Position numbers and translations under genes: made by a program
DNA from: Rhizobium sp. SL42
Lineage (GTDB): Bacteria > Pseudomonadota > Alphaproteobacteria > Rhizobiales > Rhizobiaceae
DNA: 64,000 nucleotides
Direction: 5' to 3'
Assembly: GCF_021729845.1 (NCBI RefSeq)
Contig: NZ_CP063397.1
Location: forward strand, 2,680,001 to 2,744,000
Shown here: positions 50,195 to 59,990 of the stretch, in pieces
How positions within the stretch are numbered: position 1 is the stretch's first letter
How the letters are laid out: every line of letters starts with the position of its first letter
The notes under the pieces: generated by a model
The model's input: the letters and a program-made list of their open reading frames with translations, nothing else
What the model was told of the DNA's origin: nothing
Databases searched by the model: none

Positions 50195-51023
50195 TGAGAA
50201 CTCTTTGGTGCGATCTGAATCATATTCAACCTTAGGATATACATTTTTTAAGAATGAAGAAGGCGCTGTTTGAAGAACTTCTAAAACTCGACAGGGAAAG
50301 CGGCTCCCCCCACTCAAAGGGGGATGACTTTTCCAAATCCCTCAACGTTTTCAACAAAACGCACTCACTTTCATCCCCCTTGTTTTGAGCCGTGCGATAA
50401 TCCCCCCATTCCGCTTTCGGATACACCGGGTGTTGCGAGCCCGGCGAAGCGGAACCGGCGCCGGAGGGCGCGGCTGTCGCTGGCCAGACCCTCCGGGCCG
50501 GATGCAACGGTCTCCCTCCGGTGGCGGGATGGTGGATGGCAAAAACCTCGGATGGTTTGAGCCAACCTCGATCCCAACGGCCATCGGACGTGCCTCAGCG
50601 GCACACAAACAAGGCGCCGGATCCGGTCAACGGGTGCGGTGACAAAGACGGCGGGAGCGGCGGCGAACATGCCAAGGCTCCCCGGGCGAGGGTCAGGTCG
50701 GGATGTGCGCACATCCGCCGAGAACCTGAAACCTCCCGGGCACCCGGCCAGGACGTCTCAACGAGACGTTTGGGACCCCAGCCCGGTTGACGGTGAAACG
50801 TCAAGTTTCGCCGGCCAGAGCCGCCTTGCCAGAGAGACGCATGCAACCGGCAAAAATCGCCGAACGGGGCGCCGGAAGGAGCCACATACTAAACTTACAG
50901 AGGCTGCTACCGGCGCCCTGTCCGAAACTGCCACCATCCCCGGAGGAGTTCGATCCGACCGGCGGCGAAGCGCGACCTTTTTTCCGCCCTTCCCTTTCAC
51001 CAGCGCTGTTCAGGAGACCCAGG
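50195..51023. other. Intergenic stretch with inverted repeats, no supported gene
   Basis: More than 800 bases lie between the NACHT gene and the gene at 51024. AT-rich sequence continues to about 50390 and then becomes GC-rich. Inverted repeats at 50701-50716 (GGATGTGCGCACATCC), 50753-50769 (ACGTCTCaacGAGACGT) and 50791-50813 (GTGAAAC/GTTTCGC) cluster within 115 bases. A 227-codon frame at 50639-51322 has a poor start and runs over this structure. Confidence 0.5.
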
Positions 51024-51602
51024 ATGACCGAGCGCAAGACCAACCTCCCCCCATCATCCGCCAGTTTGGCAGCCAGTTCGGCAGCCAGGCCGACATCCGC
51101 CGATCCGACCTCGGCACCCGCCGACGACGTGATCTTCCGCACCCTGGTCAAGCTGGTGTTCAAGCTCGACGCCTGCCGGGTGCGCGCCTGCCACCGCCGG
51201 CACCGGTGCACCGCCAGCAGCGGACAGCCCGCCTGGCCGCGTTGCCTCGCCGTCCTGTCCGAGGCCGATCGCGCCACCACGCGCTCCGAATTTCACCGGC
51301 TTGCGGCCGGCGCCCGCGATAAGCTCGGCCGGGATCCCGATCCCTGGCCAGTGCAGCAAGGGCCAGTGGAGCAAGGGCCTTTGCAGCAGGAGTCGGCGGA
51401 TCAGAATGAAGACGCCGTCGGCCGGCGCCGGCTCGACGTGATCCTGCTCAATCTCGCCTTCGGCTTTCGGCATCCGGTGCATGGCGCCCGGGTGCGCGCC
51501 TGGGCGCGCTCCGATCCCGACTGGCCGAGCGACAGGGCGGCAATGCAGAAACCGTCGAGGAAAAAACGTCCGGCGCCCGCACCTGAGCGAGCCGGGCCAT
51601 GA
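51024..51602 (+). CDS. Hypothetical protein, 192 aa
   Basis: Starts at the ATG at 51024 with GGAG eight bases upstream. The 192-residue protein is Ala/Pro-rich at both ends and has a Cys/His-containing central part ([20 protein letters not shown]), which could bind a metal. A Gln/Gly-rich repeat ([12 protein letters not shown]) lies in the middle. Its end overlaps no gene and the J-domain gene converges from the right. No family is recognised. Confidence 0.5.
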   Translation: MTERKTNLPPSSASLAASSAARPTSADPTSAPADDVIFRTLVKLVFKLDACRVRACHRRHRCTASSGQPAWPRCLAVLSEADRATTRSEFHRLAAGARDKLGRDPDPWPVQQGPVEQGPLQQESADQNEDAVGRRRLDVILLNLAFGFRHPVHGARVRAWARSDPDWPSDRAAMQKPSRKKRPAPAPERAGP

Positions 51603-51667
51603 TGCCGACCACCCTGCCCCCAATCCGGAAATTGGCCCGGAAATGGGCCCAGCTATCGGCGCGCCGG

Positions 51668-52291
51668 CTACTCCGCCGCCTTCGGCAGTTCCTCGGCATT
51701 CACCGGCGCCGGTTCCATCTCGTAGGAATAGCCTTCCAGCATCGTATAGGCCCGCTCGATCGCGGCGATCTGCGTCTCGCTGTTCTTGATCGCCTCGGAG
51801 ATCGAGGTGGCCCGCGCCCGCAGCATCGAGCCGAGCACATCAGCCTCCGGCCTGCGGCCGATCCGGTCCATGTGCTTGCGCACCCGGGCGCGGTGCCGCT
51901 CCAGTTCGAGAATGTGGAAGCGGGCTTTCAATATATCGTCGGTGAGCTTGCGGCGCAGGCCGGCGACGGGATCGAAACTGCCCGGCTCGCGCTCGTCGAG
52001 GATCATGTCATTGACCAGCGTTTCCAGCACCATAAGGCCCTTGAGGTCGGTCGGCTCGGCCAGTTGCGGATCATATCCGGTATCGTCATAGACGCGCCGG
52101 CGCACCGGGTCCTTCAGCAGCTCGTAGCAGGCGCTGATCGTTGCAAAGCGCGCGGTATCGCCGCCGCCGTCGGGATGCGCGCTCTTCGCCACCTTGCGGT
52201 AGGCGGCCTTGATCGCCGCCTCGTCGGCATCGCGCGCCACGCCGAGAATGTCATAGGGATCGATCACCGTGGCACCCGTTTTCGCCATCAT
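51668..52291 (-). CDS. J-domain (DnaJ-like) protein
   Basis: This 207-residue protein starts at 52291 or 52288 (two Met codons in a row). Residues about 12-70 are a J domain: [20 protein letters not shown] followed by [19 protein letters not shown], with the HPD tripeptide that stimulates Hsp70. No glycine/phenylalanine-rich or zinc-finger region follows, so this is a type III J protein. The C-terminal 130 residues are helical and unrecognised. The DnaK partner is elsewhere. Confidence 0.87.
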   Translation of the reverse strand: MMAKTGATVIDPYDILGVARDADEAAIKAAYRKVAKSAHPDGGGDTARFATISACYELLKDPVRRRVYDDTGYDPQLAEPTDLKGLMVLETLVNDMILDEREPGSFDPVAGLRRKLTDDILKARFHILELERHRARVRKHMDRIGRRPEADVLGSMLRARATSISEAIKNSETQIAAIERAYTMLEGYSYEMEPAPVNAEELPKAAE

Positions 52292-52439
52292 TGCACCTCG
52301 CTCCCAGCCGCCCTTCCCCTAACCCGGACCGCGGGCGGCTTCAAGACTAAAGCCCGGGCTTTCCCCCGCCGCCTGCACAAGCAACGGCCGCCGGCGCAGC
52401 CTCCGGCCGGCGCGGACGCCTTGCCAATGATCAAGGATA

Positions 52440-52723
52440 TCAGCCGTTTGCAGGGCATACGGAAAGGACCCGTTCATTTTTGGCCCTTGCCTTTCGGAAA
52501 AAATGTCCCTACCTCTATGGCTGTTCGGGCACTAATGATCCCGGAGACTGGACCGATTGTTCTGACCGCGTCATGCGGTCCCTGGGGGCCTCCTCCCGCT
52601 GGTAGACGTTCTTTCCCCGTTATCGCGACCACTCGACGGTCCCGCCTGCCGGGACTTAACTTGTCCGCCTCCGGTCTCGCCGGGCGCGGAGGATACCGCA
52701 ACACGGGAAAAGGAAAACCTCCC
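52440..52723 (+). promoter_or_regulatory. Long 5' leader of the cold-shock gene
   Basis: A 280-base gene-free stretch before cspA fits the long structured mRNA leader typical of cold-shock genes. The ribosome site is AAAAGGAAAA, about seven bases before the ATG. The precise transcription start is unknown. Confidence 0.4.
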
Positions 52724-52936
52724 ATGGCCACCAAGGGCATCGTTAAATTCTTCAACCAGGACAAGGGCTTCGGCTTCATCACCCCGGACGGCGGCGCGAA
52801 AGACGTCTTCGTCCACATCTCGGCTCTCCAGGCGTCCGGCCTGCAGACCCTGAAGGACGGCCAGCAGGTCACCTTCGACACCGAGCCGGATCGCATGGGC
52901 AAGGGCCCGAAGGCAGTCAACATCCAGGCTGACTAA
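52724..52936 (+). CDS. cspA: Cold-shock protein, CspA family
   Basis: This 70-residue OB-fold protein has the canonical RNP1-like [11 protein letters not shown] and RNP2-like [10 protein letters not shown] motifs, with intact aromatic residues. It binds single-stranded nucleic acids as an RNA chaperone. The ATG at 52724 follows AAAAGGAAAA. It is followed by a good rho-independent terminator (53023-53050). Confidence 0.94.
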   Translation: MATKGIVKFFNQDKGFGFITPDGGAKDVFVHISALQASGLQTLKDGQQVTFDTEPDRMGKGPKAVNIQAD

Positions 52937-53022
52937 GGTCACCCGCATGCTTGATGAAGGCGCCCGCCTGACGCGCGCCACATTTTCGCATTATCCTTGT
53001 CCCCCTGGGCACGAGGAACCAG

Positions 53023-53050
53023 CGGCGCCTCACCGGGCGCCGTTTTTTTG
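53023..53050 (+). terminator. Rho-independent terminator of cspA
   Basis: CGGCGCC pairs with GGCGCCG around TCACCG and is followed by seven T residues (53043-53049). Confidence 0.85.
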
Positions 53051-53110
53051 TTCGTGATGTGCCGGTCTGGGGATGTGTAAGGCTAGGAATGTCTGGCGAG
53101 GCGATAGACC

Positions 53111-54163
53111 CTATTCCGCCGCCCGCACCGTCTCGGTAACCGGACCCGGCTGCACTTTCGGTCCGCCGGCAATATCGACCGCGGCAAAGGCCTCGGCGAT
53201 CAGCATCGGCGAAATCCCCGGCTTGGTCGCCTCGGACGACAGGATCTGCCGGAACCGCCTCGCCCCGGCATAGCCCTGGAACAGCCCGAACATGTGCCGA
53301 GTGACATGATTGAGCCGCCCGCCGTCGGCGATGACCTGCTCGGCATAGGCGATCATCGTCGCGCACAGAGCCGCCCAGTCAAAATCCCGCTCCGGCGCGC
53401 CGTAGATCAGCTGGTCGACCCCGGTCAGCAATGTCGAATTGTGATAGCTCGCCCGCCCGAGCATGACGCCGTCCATCACCTCAAGATGCGCCTTCGCCTC
53501 GGCAAGCGTGGTGATCCCGCCATTGATGCCGAGGAAGACATCCGGGTTCTCCCGCTTCATCCGATGCACGAGATCATAGTCGAGCGGCGGAATATCGCGG
53601 TTCTCCTTCGGGCTCAGCCCCTGCAGCCAGGCCTTGCGGGCATGGATCCAGATAGCATCCGCCCCCGCCCCGACCATCCGGGCGATAAAATCCGGCAGCA
53701 CCTCGGCCGGCTCCTGCTCGTCGACCCCGATCCGGCATTTCACCGTCACCGGCACCGAAGCCGCCGCCTTCATCGCCGCGACGCAGGCCTCCACCGTCTG
53801 CGGATCGCGCATCAGGCAGGCACCGAACGTGCCCGACTGCACCCGGTCCGACGGACAGCCGACATTCAGGTTGATCTCGTCATAACCGTAATCCGCCGCA
53901 ATCCTCACCGCCTCGGCAAGCTTGCCCGGATCCGAACCGCCAAGCTGCAGCGCGACCGGATGCTCGTCGCGATGAAACGCCAGGAGCCGCTCGCGCGGCC
54001 CATGAATGATCGCATCTGCCACCACCATCTCGGTATACAGCAACGCCTGACGGCTCAGCTGCCGCAGGAAATAGCGACAATGCCGATCCGTCCAGTCGAT
54101 CATCGGTGCAACGGCAAAGACGGGAGCGTTGAAACCATTGACGTTCTCTTGCTTAACAGTCAC
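53111..54163 (-). CDS. dusA: tRNA-dihydrouridine synthase A
   Basis: This 350-residue flavoprotein reduces uridines in the D-loop of tRNA. The family pattern is visible: VAPMIDWTDRHCRYFLRQL at the N-terminus, YTEMVVADAIIHG, LQLGGSDP and NLNVGCPSDRVQSGTFGACL with the catalytic cysteine. The first 17 residues (MTVKQENVNGFNAPVFA) differ from the usual short N-terminus before VAPM. This fits replacement of the gene's 5' end by island DNA, since dusA 5' ends are known integration targets. Confidence 0.94.
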   Translation of the reverse strand: MTVKQENVNGFNAPVFAVAPMIDWTDRHCRYFLRQLSRQALLYTEMVVADAIIHGPRERLLAFHRDEHPVALQLGGSDPGKLAEAVRIAADYGYDEINLNVGCPSDRVQSGTFGACLMRDPQTVEACVAAMKAAASVPVTVKCRIGVDEQEPAEVLPDFIARMVGAGADAIWIHARKAWLQGLSPKENRDIPPLDYDLVHRMKRENPDVFLGINGGITTLAEAKAHLEVMDGVMLGRASYHNSTLLTGVDQLIYGAPERDFDWAALCATMIAYAEQVIADGGRLNHVTRHMFGLFQGYAGARRFRQILSSEATKPGISPMLIAEAFAAVDIAGGPKVQPGPVTETVRAAE

Positions 54164-54230
54164 TTAAAAGACTTTCTTCATCGTTTAGTTTGCTTTCGGT
54201 CGCCATTATTTCCGCCGATTTTGGTACTGG

Positions 54231-54272
54231 ATTTGGTCCAATGGAACAACTGCACTATTCCGTGGACCAAAT
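54231..54272 (+). repeat. Long inverted repeat beside the integrase start (candidate attachment or operator site)
   Basis: ATTTGGTCCA (54231-54240) and TGGACCAAAT (54263-54272) are perfect inverted repeats with a further inner dyad (TGGAA/TTCC) around CAACTGCAC. It lies 12 bases before the integrase start and 68 bases from the dusA start, so it could be an arm site for recombination or the integrase's own operator. Confidence 0.6.
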
Positions 54273-54284
54273 TACGAGCCAATC

Positions 54285-54551
54285 ATGGGCACGATTAGCG
54301 CGCGCAAGCGCAAGGATGGCAGCGCCGTTTACCGGGCGCGAGTGCGGGTGATGCAGGATGGCGTGACTTATCACGAGACCAAGACCTTTGACAGACGCCC
54401 TGCGGCCGCAGCCTGGATTTCAAAACGCGAACGGGAACTCTCCAAACCAGGGGCAGTGGCGAAATCTAAAAATGATGATCCGACGACGTTAGCCAAAGTC
54501 ATCGACCGCTACATTGAACCACCCGGGTTTGCCGGAGGCCATTTCGTTTAA
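54285..54551 (+). pseudogene. Truncated dusA-associated-type integrase (N-terminal part)
   Basis: The first 77 codons read as the N-terminal arm-binding domain of a tyrosine integrase: MGTISARKRKDGSAVYRARV, then TYHETKTFDRRPAAAAWIS and KVIDRYI. The frame is cut at about 54515 by an IS3-family element, and the catalytic domain is not found on the other side. Its position at the 5' end of dusA fits the known class of dusA-associated integrases. The island has therefore probably lost the ability to excise. Confidence 0.75.
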
Positions 54552-54552
54552 G

Positions 54553-55256
54553 TTATGCGGCCCATGGCTGTTCGTCCAGCATGGCGCAATATCGCCCTTC
54601 AGCTTCGGCTGGCGGTATATTCCCAATCCGCTCGAGAATCCGTCGGTGGATGAACCAGTCGACCCATTCAAGCGTGGCGAATTCCACTGTCTCGAATCTC
54701 TTCCCCGGTCCACGCCGATGGATGACCTCGGCATTGTAGAGACCGTTGATCGTTTCGGCGAGGGCGTTGTCGTAACTGTCGCAGACGCTTCCAACGGAAG
54801 GCTCGATTCCGGCTTCTGCCAACCGCTCGGAATAGCGAATGGAAACGTAATGGGCGCCCCTATCTGAGTGACGCACGAGGCCGCCGCCGTGGTCGTGACG
54901 TCAAGCACGAAGGCCACGTAGACGAAGCCCTGCCAAGTGGCGACATAGGTAAAATCCGAAACCCACAGCCTGTTTGGTGCTGGGGCTTTGAACTGGCGAT
55001 TCACGCGATCAAGCGGGCTCGGAGCCGTCTTGTCCGAGAACGTCGTGCGGATCTGCTTTCCCCGAGTGATGCCTTGCAGGCTCATCGAGCTCATAAGCCT
55101 GGCAACACTGCATCGGGCAACATTGAAGCCTTCAGGCTTCAATTGCCGCAAGACCTTGCTAACGGCATAGACGTAGAAGTTCTGTTCAAAGACGCGACGC
55201 ATCTCGATCTTCAGGCCGATATCGCTGCGGGCGCGGATCGACCCCGAACATACCAC
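54553..55256 (-). pseudogene. IS3-family transposase orfB, broken
   Basis: Two frames hold pieces of the DDE transposase. The 5' part (LDRVNRQFKAPAPNRLWVSD, FTYVATWQGFVYVAFVLDV) ends in a frameshift. The 3' part (MRHSDRGAHYVSIRYSERLA, AETINGLYNAEVIHRRG, EFATLEWVDWF) resumes in another frame. The stretch between the second D and the HSDRG motif, about 35 residues, is missing, and the 5' end also appears shortened. It cannot encode an active transposase. Confidence 0.8.
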
Positions 55257-55277
55257 AGTGTTCGTCGATGAACGAAA

Positions 55278-55604
55278 TTATCGCTTGAAGGGGCGGTCGA
55301 GCTCCGCCATGGCGAAATAGGCCGAAGCTTTGCGCAGAATTTCGTTGGCGTGACGAAGCTCGCGGTTCTCCCGCTCAAAAGGCTTCATCTTCTCGGCGAC
55401 ATCACTCGGCAGGCCTGCTCGTTTACCACTATCGACCTCGGTCTTCTTGATCCACCCATGTAGGGTGCCTGGCGAGCAGCCAATCTTGGCAGCGATAGAT
55501 GAAACGGCAGCCCAGCGTGAAGAATGCTCGGCTTCATGGTCCAGCACCATACGGAAGGCACTACTGCGGACTTCAGGTGAAAACTGGTTCGTTGTCTTGC
55601 TCAG
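55278..55604 (-). CDS. IS3-family orfA (HTH transposase subunit)
   Basis: The frame reads [20 protein letters not shown] followed by [20 protein letters not shown] and [20 protein letters not shown] with a leucine-zipper-like end, as in IS3 orfA. The expected start (MSKTTN) is CTG here at 55602-55604, so the true start is uncertain. The first ATG is at 55550. Frameshifting into the broken orfB cannot give an active enzyme. Confidence 0.7.
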   Translation of the reverse strand: MSKTTNQFSPEVRSSAFRMVLDHEAEHSSRWAAVSSIAAKIGCSPGTLHGWIKKTEVDSGKRAGLPSDVAEKMKPFERENRELRHANEILRKASAYFAMAELDRPFKR

Positions 55605-55757
55605 GATGGCTCCACTTTCTTAGAAGTTGGAGCCTCCGGCAAACCCGGGGCGGTTCAGAGCCATAGACCATATTTCCGATGAGCGCCTTACCAGAACGCC
55701 TCTCTCGGGCTCCTTTGACGAATCCGAGAGAGACCTCTGACAACCTGCGGAGAGCCT

Positions 55758-57893
55758 TTAGAATTTCATGCCGATGGAAAGAGCGGCATTGAATGCCTGG
55801 CCGACCGATATACCATAAGCCGAACTTCCGATTGACGATGTGTAATAGGTCTTGTCGAAGATGTTGTTGAGGTTGAGCTGAATCTCGATCGGATGCTCGC
55901 GTTCGATGGTGTAGCTCGCGAAGAGATCAACGACGCCGTAGCCCGGCAGATCAAAGCTGTTATCGGCATCGCCGGCGCGGCGGCCGACGCCCTTGATGGC
56001 GCCGCCGAAGCGCAATGATCCGGCGCCGTCGAAGACGTCGCCATAATCATAGGCGATGCGTAGCGATGCCGTGTGGCGGGCGACGTTGGCGAGATCGTTG
56101 CCGGCATAGCTCGGGTCTTCGACCACGACGGCGTCGGTCAGACCATAGCTTCCGATCACCTGCAATTCGTCAGTCAGCTGGCCCGCCAGATCAAGCTCGA
56201 CGCCTTTGGAGCGGACGAGGCCGGCGGTGCGATAGACAGTAGTGCCGCCAACCGTTTCGGAATAGGCGACGTTCTTCTTCTCCGCATAGAAGACGGCAAG
56301 CGTGCCGCTCAGCCAGTCGGTGACGTCGAGCTTGGAACCGATCTCGTAGGAGATGCCTTCTTCGGGATCGAGAGTGCCATAGGCACTGTTGATCGAGCTG
56401 TTCGGCCGGAATGTACGCGCGACATTGGTGTAGAGAGAGGCATCCGGGTGCACTTCCCAGACCAGACCCGCATTGGGGATCAGGGCATTGCCGGCAGTAT
56501 CGGTGTTTTCTGTTGCGCCGCTGCCGGCAGTGACGTCGTAATGCTCGAGACGCAGGCCGGCGACGGCGATCAGCTGGTCGGTCAGATGCACGCGGTCCTG
56601 GGCATAGACCGATTGGGTCAACATGTGCTGGTATTCTTCGGTGGCGGTCGCCGCATTGTAGGTGCACGGCGAAATCGCGCCATAGACGGGGTTGTTGACG
56701 TTGAGGCGGTTGTTCGCATTGCAGGTCTGTAGAGCAGCGCGGGCGATGTCTTCCTTGCGAAGCGCCGCGCCGAAGAGGAATTCGTTGTCGAAGCCGAACA
56801 GGTCCTCGCTGCCAGTCAGATCGGACCTGAGCGAATGGACCGTCGTATCGTAGTACCCGCGCACGTCGGAGCGGCGGGTAAGGATGCCGGTCGTCGCGTT
56901 GTAGGCGGTGGCACGCGTCTGGTCGGCGGTGAAGCTGTCCTTGCTGTAGGCGTAGTTGAGGCTCGCCACCCAATTGCCGCCGAGTTCGTGCCTTACGGAA
57001 GCCTTGAACAGGTCGGAGGAACCATCGACTTCGGACCATGCCTCGTCCAGTCGCTGGCGCGCGCTGATATCGAGGAACGTGCCGGTCGTCGCGCTGTAGA
57101 CGGTGCCGCGGTCATAGGGCGTCAGGTAATCGTTGTGGGTATAGGACACATCTACTTCGGTGCCTTCACGCTCCCATTTGAGCGAGGGGGCGATCAACCA
57201 GTTCTTCTTGTCGCCGAAATTGCGCCAGTAGTCGCCCTTTTCGCCTTCCGCGATCAAGCGGTAGGAAAAGCCGCTGTCACCAGCAGGACCAGTGATGTCG
57301 AAGCCGGCCTTCTCGGAGTAGCGCCCAGCGCCATAGGCGTAGAACTTCGTCCACGCCTCGGCGGAAAAGGTGTCTTCCGGCTTCTTCGTCACGACATTGA
57401 CCATGCCGCCGGGATCAAGCACGCCGTAGAGCGTCGATGCGGGACCTTTGAGGACCTCAACATAGTCGGTCGTGGAATTGAAGCTGTGCGGCAGGGCGGT
57501 GTTCAAGCCGTCGGTGAGGATCGAACCATCGCGACTTTCTCCGAAGCCGCGGCGCATGATCGCATCATTGGCGCCGGCAATCGTATTGCCCTGGGTGATG
57601 CCGCTGACGTCAGACAGAGCGTCGTCGAGCGTGCTCGCCGACTTGTCCTTCAGGGCCTGGGGCGTGACCGTCGTGATGGACTGGGGGATCTTGGTCACGG
57701 GCGTATCACTGCGTGTAGCGGTCGAATTGCGCGAGGTCTTGTAGCTCTTGGCTTTCTGGCCATCACCATCCACGACGATTACACCAAGCTCGGTGCTGAC
57801 CTCATCCTGGGACAGAGCCGGACGGGCGGGGAGTTGTGCCGAAACGGCGACAGAGAGGGTGAGGCAAAGTGCGGATAGAGAATCTGGTTTCAT
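55758..57893 (-). CDS. TonB-dependent siderophore receptor
   Basis: This 711-residue outer-membrane protein has a signal peptide ending near [11 protein letters not shown], a plug domain ([40 protein letters not shown]) and a 22-strand barrel ending in the C-terminal aromatic Phe (ALSIGMKF). It resembles FhuE/FoxA/FcuA-type receptors for ferric hydroxamate siderophores. Divergent from an ABC uptake operon; both promoters carry the same 18-base motif. No siderophore biosynthesis genes are in the window. Confidence 0.92.
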   Translation of the reverse strand: MKPDSLSALCLTLSVAVSAQLPARPALSQDEVSTELGVIVVDGDGQKAKSYKTSRNSTATRSDTPVTKIPQSITTVTPQALKDKSASTLDDALSDVSGITQGNTIAGANDAIMRRGFGESRDGSILTDGLNTALPHSFNSTTDYVEVLKGPASTLYGVLDPGGMVNVVTKKPEDTFSAEAWTKFYAYGAGRYSEKAGFDITGPAGDSGFSYRLIAEGEKGDYWRNFGDKKNWLIAPSLKWEREGTEVDVSYTHNDYLTPYDRGTVYSATTGTFLDISARQRLDEAWSEVDGSSDLFKASVRHELGGNWVASLNYAYSKDSFTADQTRATAYNATTGILTRRSDVRGYYDTTVHSLRSDLTGSEDLFGFDNEFLFGAALRKEDIARAALQTCNANNRLNVNNPVYGAISPCTYNAATATEEYQHMLTQSVYAQDRVHLTDQLIAVAGLRLEHYDVTAGSGATENTDTAGNALIPNAGLVWEVHPDASLYTNVARTFRPNSSINSAYGTLDPEEGISYEIGSKLDVTDWLSGTLAVFYAEKKNVAYSETVGGTTVYRTAGLVRSKGVELDLAGQLTDELQVIGSYGLTDAVVVEDPSYAGNDLANVARHTASLRIAYDYGDVFDGAGSLRFGGAIKGVGRRAGDADNSFDLPGYGVVDLFASYTIEREHPIEIQLNLNNIFDKTYYTSSIGSSAYGISVGQAFNAALSIGMKF

Positions 57894-57939
57894 GACGGTT
57901 TCGCAGCAAGGGTTGAGGAACCCGCCTGATTCAATAGTG

Positions 57940-58107
57940 GAATGTAGTAGTCAAGATATAACCAAGGAAAGACAGGGCTGGAATGGCATCTGGAGTGGCA
58001 TCCAAGCGGCGCATTCGGGACAGCTTGGCCCTTGAAAGGCAGCGTCACGTCAATCTCGACCCTCGTAAATCGACTTTTTTGCCCAGAAAATCTTGACTAC
58101 TACATTC
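57940..58107 (+). promoter_or_regulatory. Divergent siderophore promoter region with two copies of an 18-base motif
   Basis: GAATGTAGTAGTCAAGAT (57940-57957) and its exact complement ATCTTGACTACTACATTC (58090-58107) each lie about 46 bases before the start codon of the gene they face. The motif contains a TTGACT -35-like hexamer in both cases. Shared regulation of receptor and uptake genes is inferred. I cannot assign it to a known Fur, Irr or RirA consensus. Confidence 0.65.
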
Positions 58108-58152
58108 ATATATGCGGACAAGGCGCGATCCGAAATACGAGCACACGTCCTT

Positions 58153-58980
58153 ATGATCGATAGTGTCGAATTCAACCTGCAACAGGGTATTGCTGCGCAT
58201 GATCTTGCTGCAGGCTACGGCCGCGACAATGCCATACGGGGCATTCGACTGGGCGTGGAAGAAGGCTTCATGACAGCGCTTATCGGGCCGAACGGATCGG
58301 GGAAGTCGACACTCCTGGCGGCGCTAGCGCGGATTCTGCCAGCACGCACCGGACGCGTGGTGATCGACGGCCACGACATAGGCCGACTGAAACCACGGCA
58401 GATGGCGCGCAAGCTCGGAATGTTGCCACAGCAACCGCCAGTTCCGGAAGGCATTACGGTTTTCGATCTGGTCGCACGAGGGCGTTTTCCGCATCAGGGG
58501 TTCTTGCGGCACTGGAGCAGTGAGGACGAAAGCGCAGTTGCCAAAGCAATCGCGCTGACGGGCATCGCCGATCTTCAACAGCGACCGGTGGAAACCTTGT
58601 CCGGCGGCCAGCGCCAGCGGGCGTGGATTGCCATGGTGCTCGCACAGGAAACGCCTCTCTTGCTGCTCGACGAACCGACGACGTTCTTGGACATCTCCCA
58701 TCAGGTTGCGATCCTCGACCTGTTGCGGGATCTGGTCCGCCATCATGGCCGCACCGTCATTTGCGTTCTTCACGATCTCAACATGGCGCTGCAATATGCC
58801 GACAGGCTGATCTTCCTCAAGGAAGGCTCGATCAGGCATGTTCTGGCTGAACCGTCAGACTGCACGGACGAAATTGTCCGTGATGTCTTCGATCTGCAGG
58901 CCGTCGCCATACGCCACCCGCAGACGGGTCTACCGGTCTTCCTGCCCTTTTCACCGACAGTGCAGAGAGAAGCCACGTGA
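58153..58980 (+). CDS. Iron-siderophore ABC transporter ATP-binding protein
   Basis: The ATG at 58153 gives 275 residues. The longer frame to 58093 is rejected because it overlaps the promoter motif. Walker A GPNGSGKSTLLAAL, signature LSGGQRQRAWIAMVLAQ, Walker B LLLLDEPTTFLD and the H-loop (CVLHDLNMALQYADR) mark a FecE/FhuC-type ATPase. It overlaps the first permease gene (GTGA). Confidence 0.92.
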   Translation: MIDSVEFNLQQGIAAHDLAAGYGRDNAIRGIRLGVEEGFMTALIGPNGSGKSTLLAALARILPARTGRVVIDGHDIGRLKPRQMARKLGMLPQQPPVPEGITVFDLVARGRFPHQGFLRHWSSEDESAVAKAIALTGIADLQQRPVETLSGGQRQRAWIAMVLAQETPLLLLDEPTTFLDISHQVAILDLLRDLVRHHGRTVICVLHDLNMALQYADRLIFLKEGSIRHVLAEPSDCTDEIVRDVFDLQAVAIRHPQTGLPVFLPFSPTVQREAT

Positions 58981-59990
58981 ATTTCCGCATGCTGCGTACC
59001 CACCGGCGCGACAGGCGTTTCCTGTGCCTCACCGCGCTGGTCATCGCGATACTGGCCGGGCTCCATCTCATTCAGGGTCCACGCAGCATTCCGCTGCATT
59101 CCTATTTCGCCACTTTTCAGGACCCGGCCACGCGTAGCTTCGATCAGTTCGTCATCGTGTTCCTGCGGCTGCCACGAATCCTGGCCGCCATCATTGCTGG
59201 CGCGGCACTCGGCGCTTCGGGTTTCCTGTTGCAAACCGCTATGCGCAATCGTCTCGGCGAGCCTCAGATCCTCGGCCTCAATGCTGGCGCCAGTCTTGCC
59301 GTCGTGCTGTCGAGCAGCTACCCTTTCCTGGCCCCCTCGCCTTTGCTGATGCCGTTTACCGCCAGTCTCGGCGCCGGCGCGCTCTTCGGCCTTATTCTCC
59401 TCCTCTCCACAGCAGGCCGAGACCGGTTCGATCCAGACAAGATGATCTTCTACGGGATTGCCATCTCTGCTCTTGCCAATGCCATCGTGTCGGCCGTACT
59501 GATCCTCAACGAGGACACTCTCGATGAACTTCGCTTTTGGTTGGTCGGGGATACCGCCGGCGTAGGCTATGCGGCCCTGGCGACGACCTCCCTCATCATC
59601 CTGCTCGGCCTGCTCTTCGGCATTCTCCTGATGCCATCGCTGGCGGCCTTTGCCCTTGGCGAGACGATAGCCTCTTCACTTGGGGCAACCATCCGGCGCA
59701 CGCGGATCGCAGCCCTTCTGGTCACAGCTCTGCTGTCCGGTTCGGCAGTCTCACTCGTCGGTCCGATCGGCTTCGTCGGCCTGATCGCACCGGCGTTCTG
59801 GCCGGGGCTTCATTCCCGTCCATCGACCGTGGCGCTTCTTCTATCCGCATTGTCCGGGGCCGCATTGCTGCTGGCCGCCGATCTGCTGGCGGTCATGCTT
59901 CTCGCCCCTGTCGAACTGCCGACAGGGGCACTGACCGGTCTGGCGGGCGCTCCGGTTTTCATCTGGCTCGTGGCGAGGAAACTGCCATGA
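58977..59990 (+). CDS. Iron-siderophore ABC transporter permease (FecCD family, first subunit)
   Basis: The GTG start at 58977 overlaps the ATPase stop as GTGA. This 337-residue membrane protein has eight or more hydrophobic segments, with the FecCD pattern FLRLPRILAAIIAGAALGAS followed by LGEPQILGLNAGASLAVVL. It pairs with the second permease, whose ATG overlaps its TGA. Two different permease subunits suggest a FecC/FecD-type heterodimer. Confidence 0.9.
   Translation: MNFRMLRTHRRDRRFLCLTALVIAILAGLHLIQGPRSIPLHSYFATFQDPATRSFDQFVIVFLRLPRILAAIIAGAALGASGFLLQTAMRNRLGEPQILGLNAGASLAVVLSSSYPFLAPSPLLMPFTASLGAGALFGLILLLSTAGRDRFDPDKMIFYGIAISALANAIVSAVLILNEDTLDELRFWLVGDTAGVGYAALATTSLIILLGLLFGILLMPSLAAFALGETIASSLGATIRRTRIAALLVTALLSGSAVSLVGPIGFVGLIAPAFWPGLHSRPSTVALLLSALSGAALLLAADLLAVMLLAPVELPTGALTGLAGAPVFIWLVARKLP

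Larger units (their letters stand above)
54515..55657 (-). mobile_element. Decayed IS3-family insertion sequence
   Basis: Imperfect terminal inverted repeats of about 25 bases are visible: TGAACC-CCCGGGTTTGCCGG at 54515-54540 and its complement at 55633-55657. No matching target-site duplication was seen (left flank ACAT, right flank GAGC). It carries an orfA (HTH, 55278-55604) and fragments of a DDE transposase orfB. The 1143-bp length is shorter than the usual 1.2-1.25 kb, consistent with internal deletions. Confidence 0.85.

Noticed and set aside
50720..50735. GAACCTGAAACC resembling a conserved 23S rRNA segment
   Set aside because: Only 12 bases match and neither the flanks nor the length resemble rRNA.
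50639..51322. 227-codon open frame before the hypothetical gene at 51024
   Set aside because: Composition is atypical, there is no good start, and it overlaps clustered palindromes and the better frame.
55658..55757. CTCTCTCGG/CCGAGAGAG hairpin after the TonB receptor gene as a rho-independent terminator
   Set aside because: There is no T-run on either side, so it is not called, though it may stabilise the transcript.
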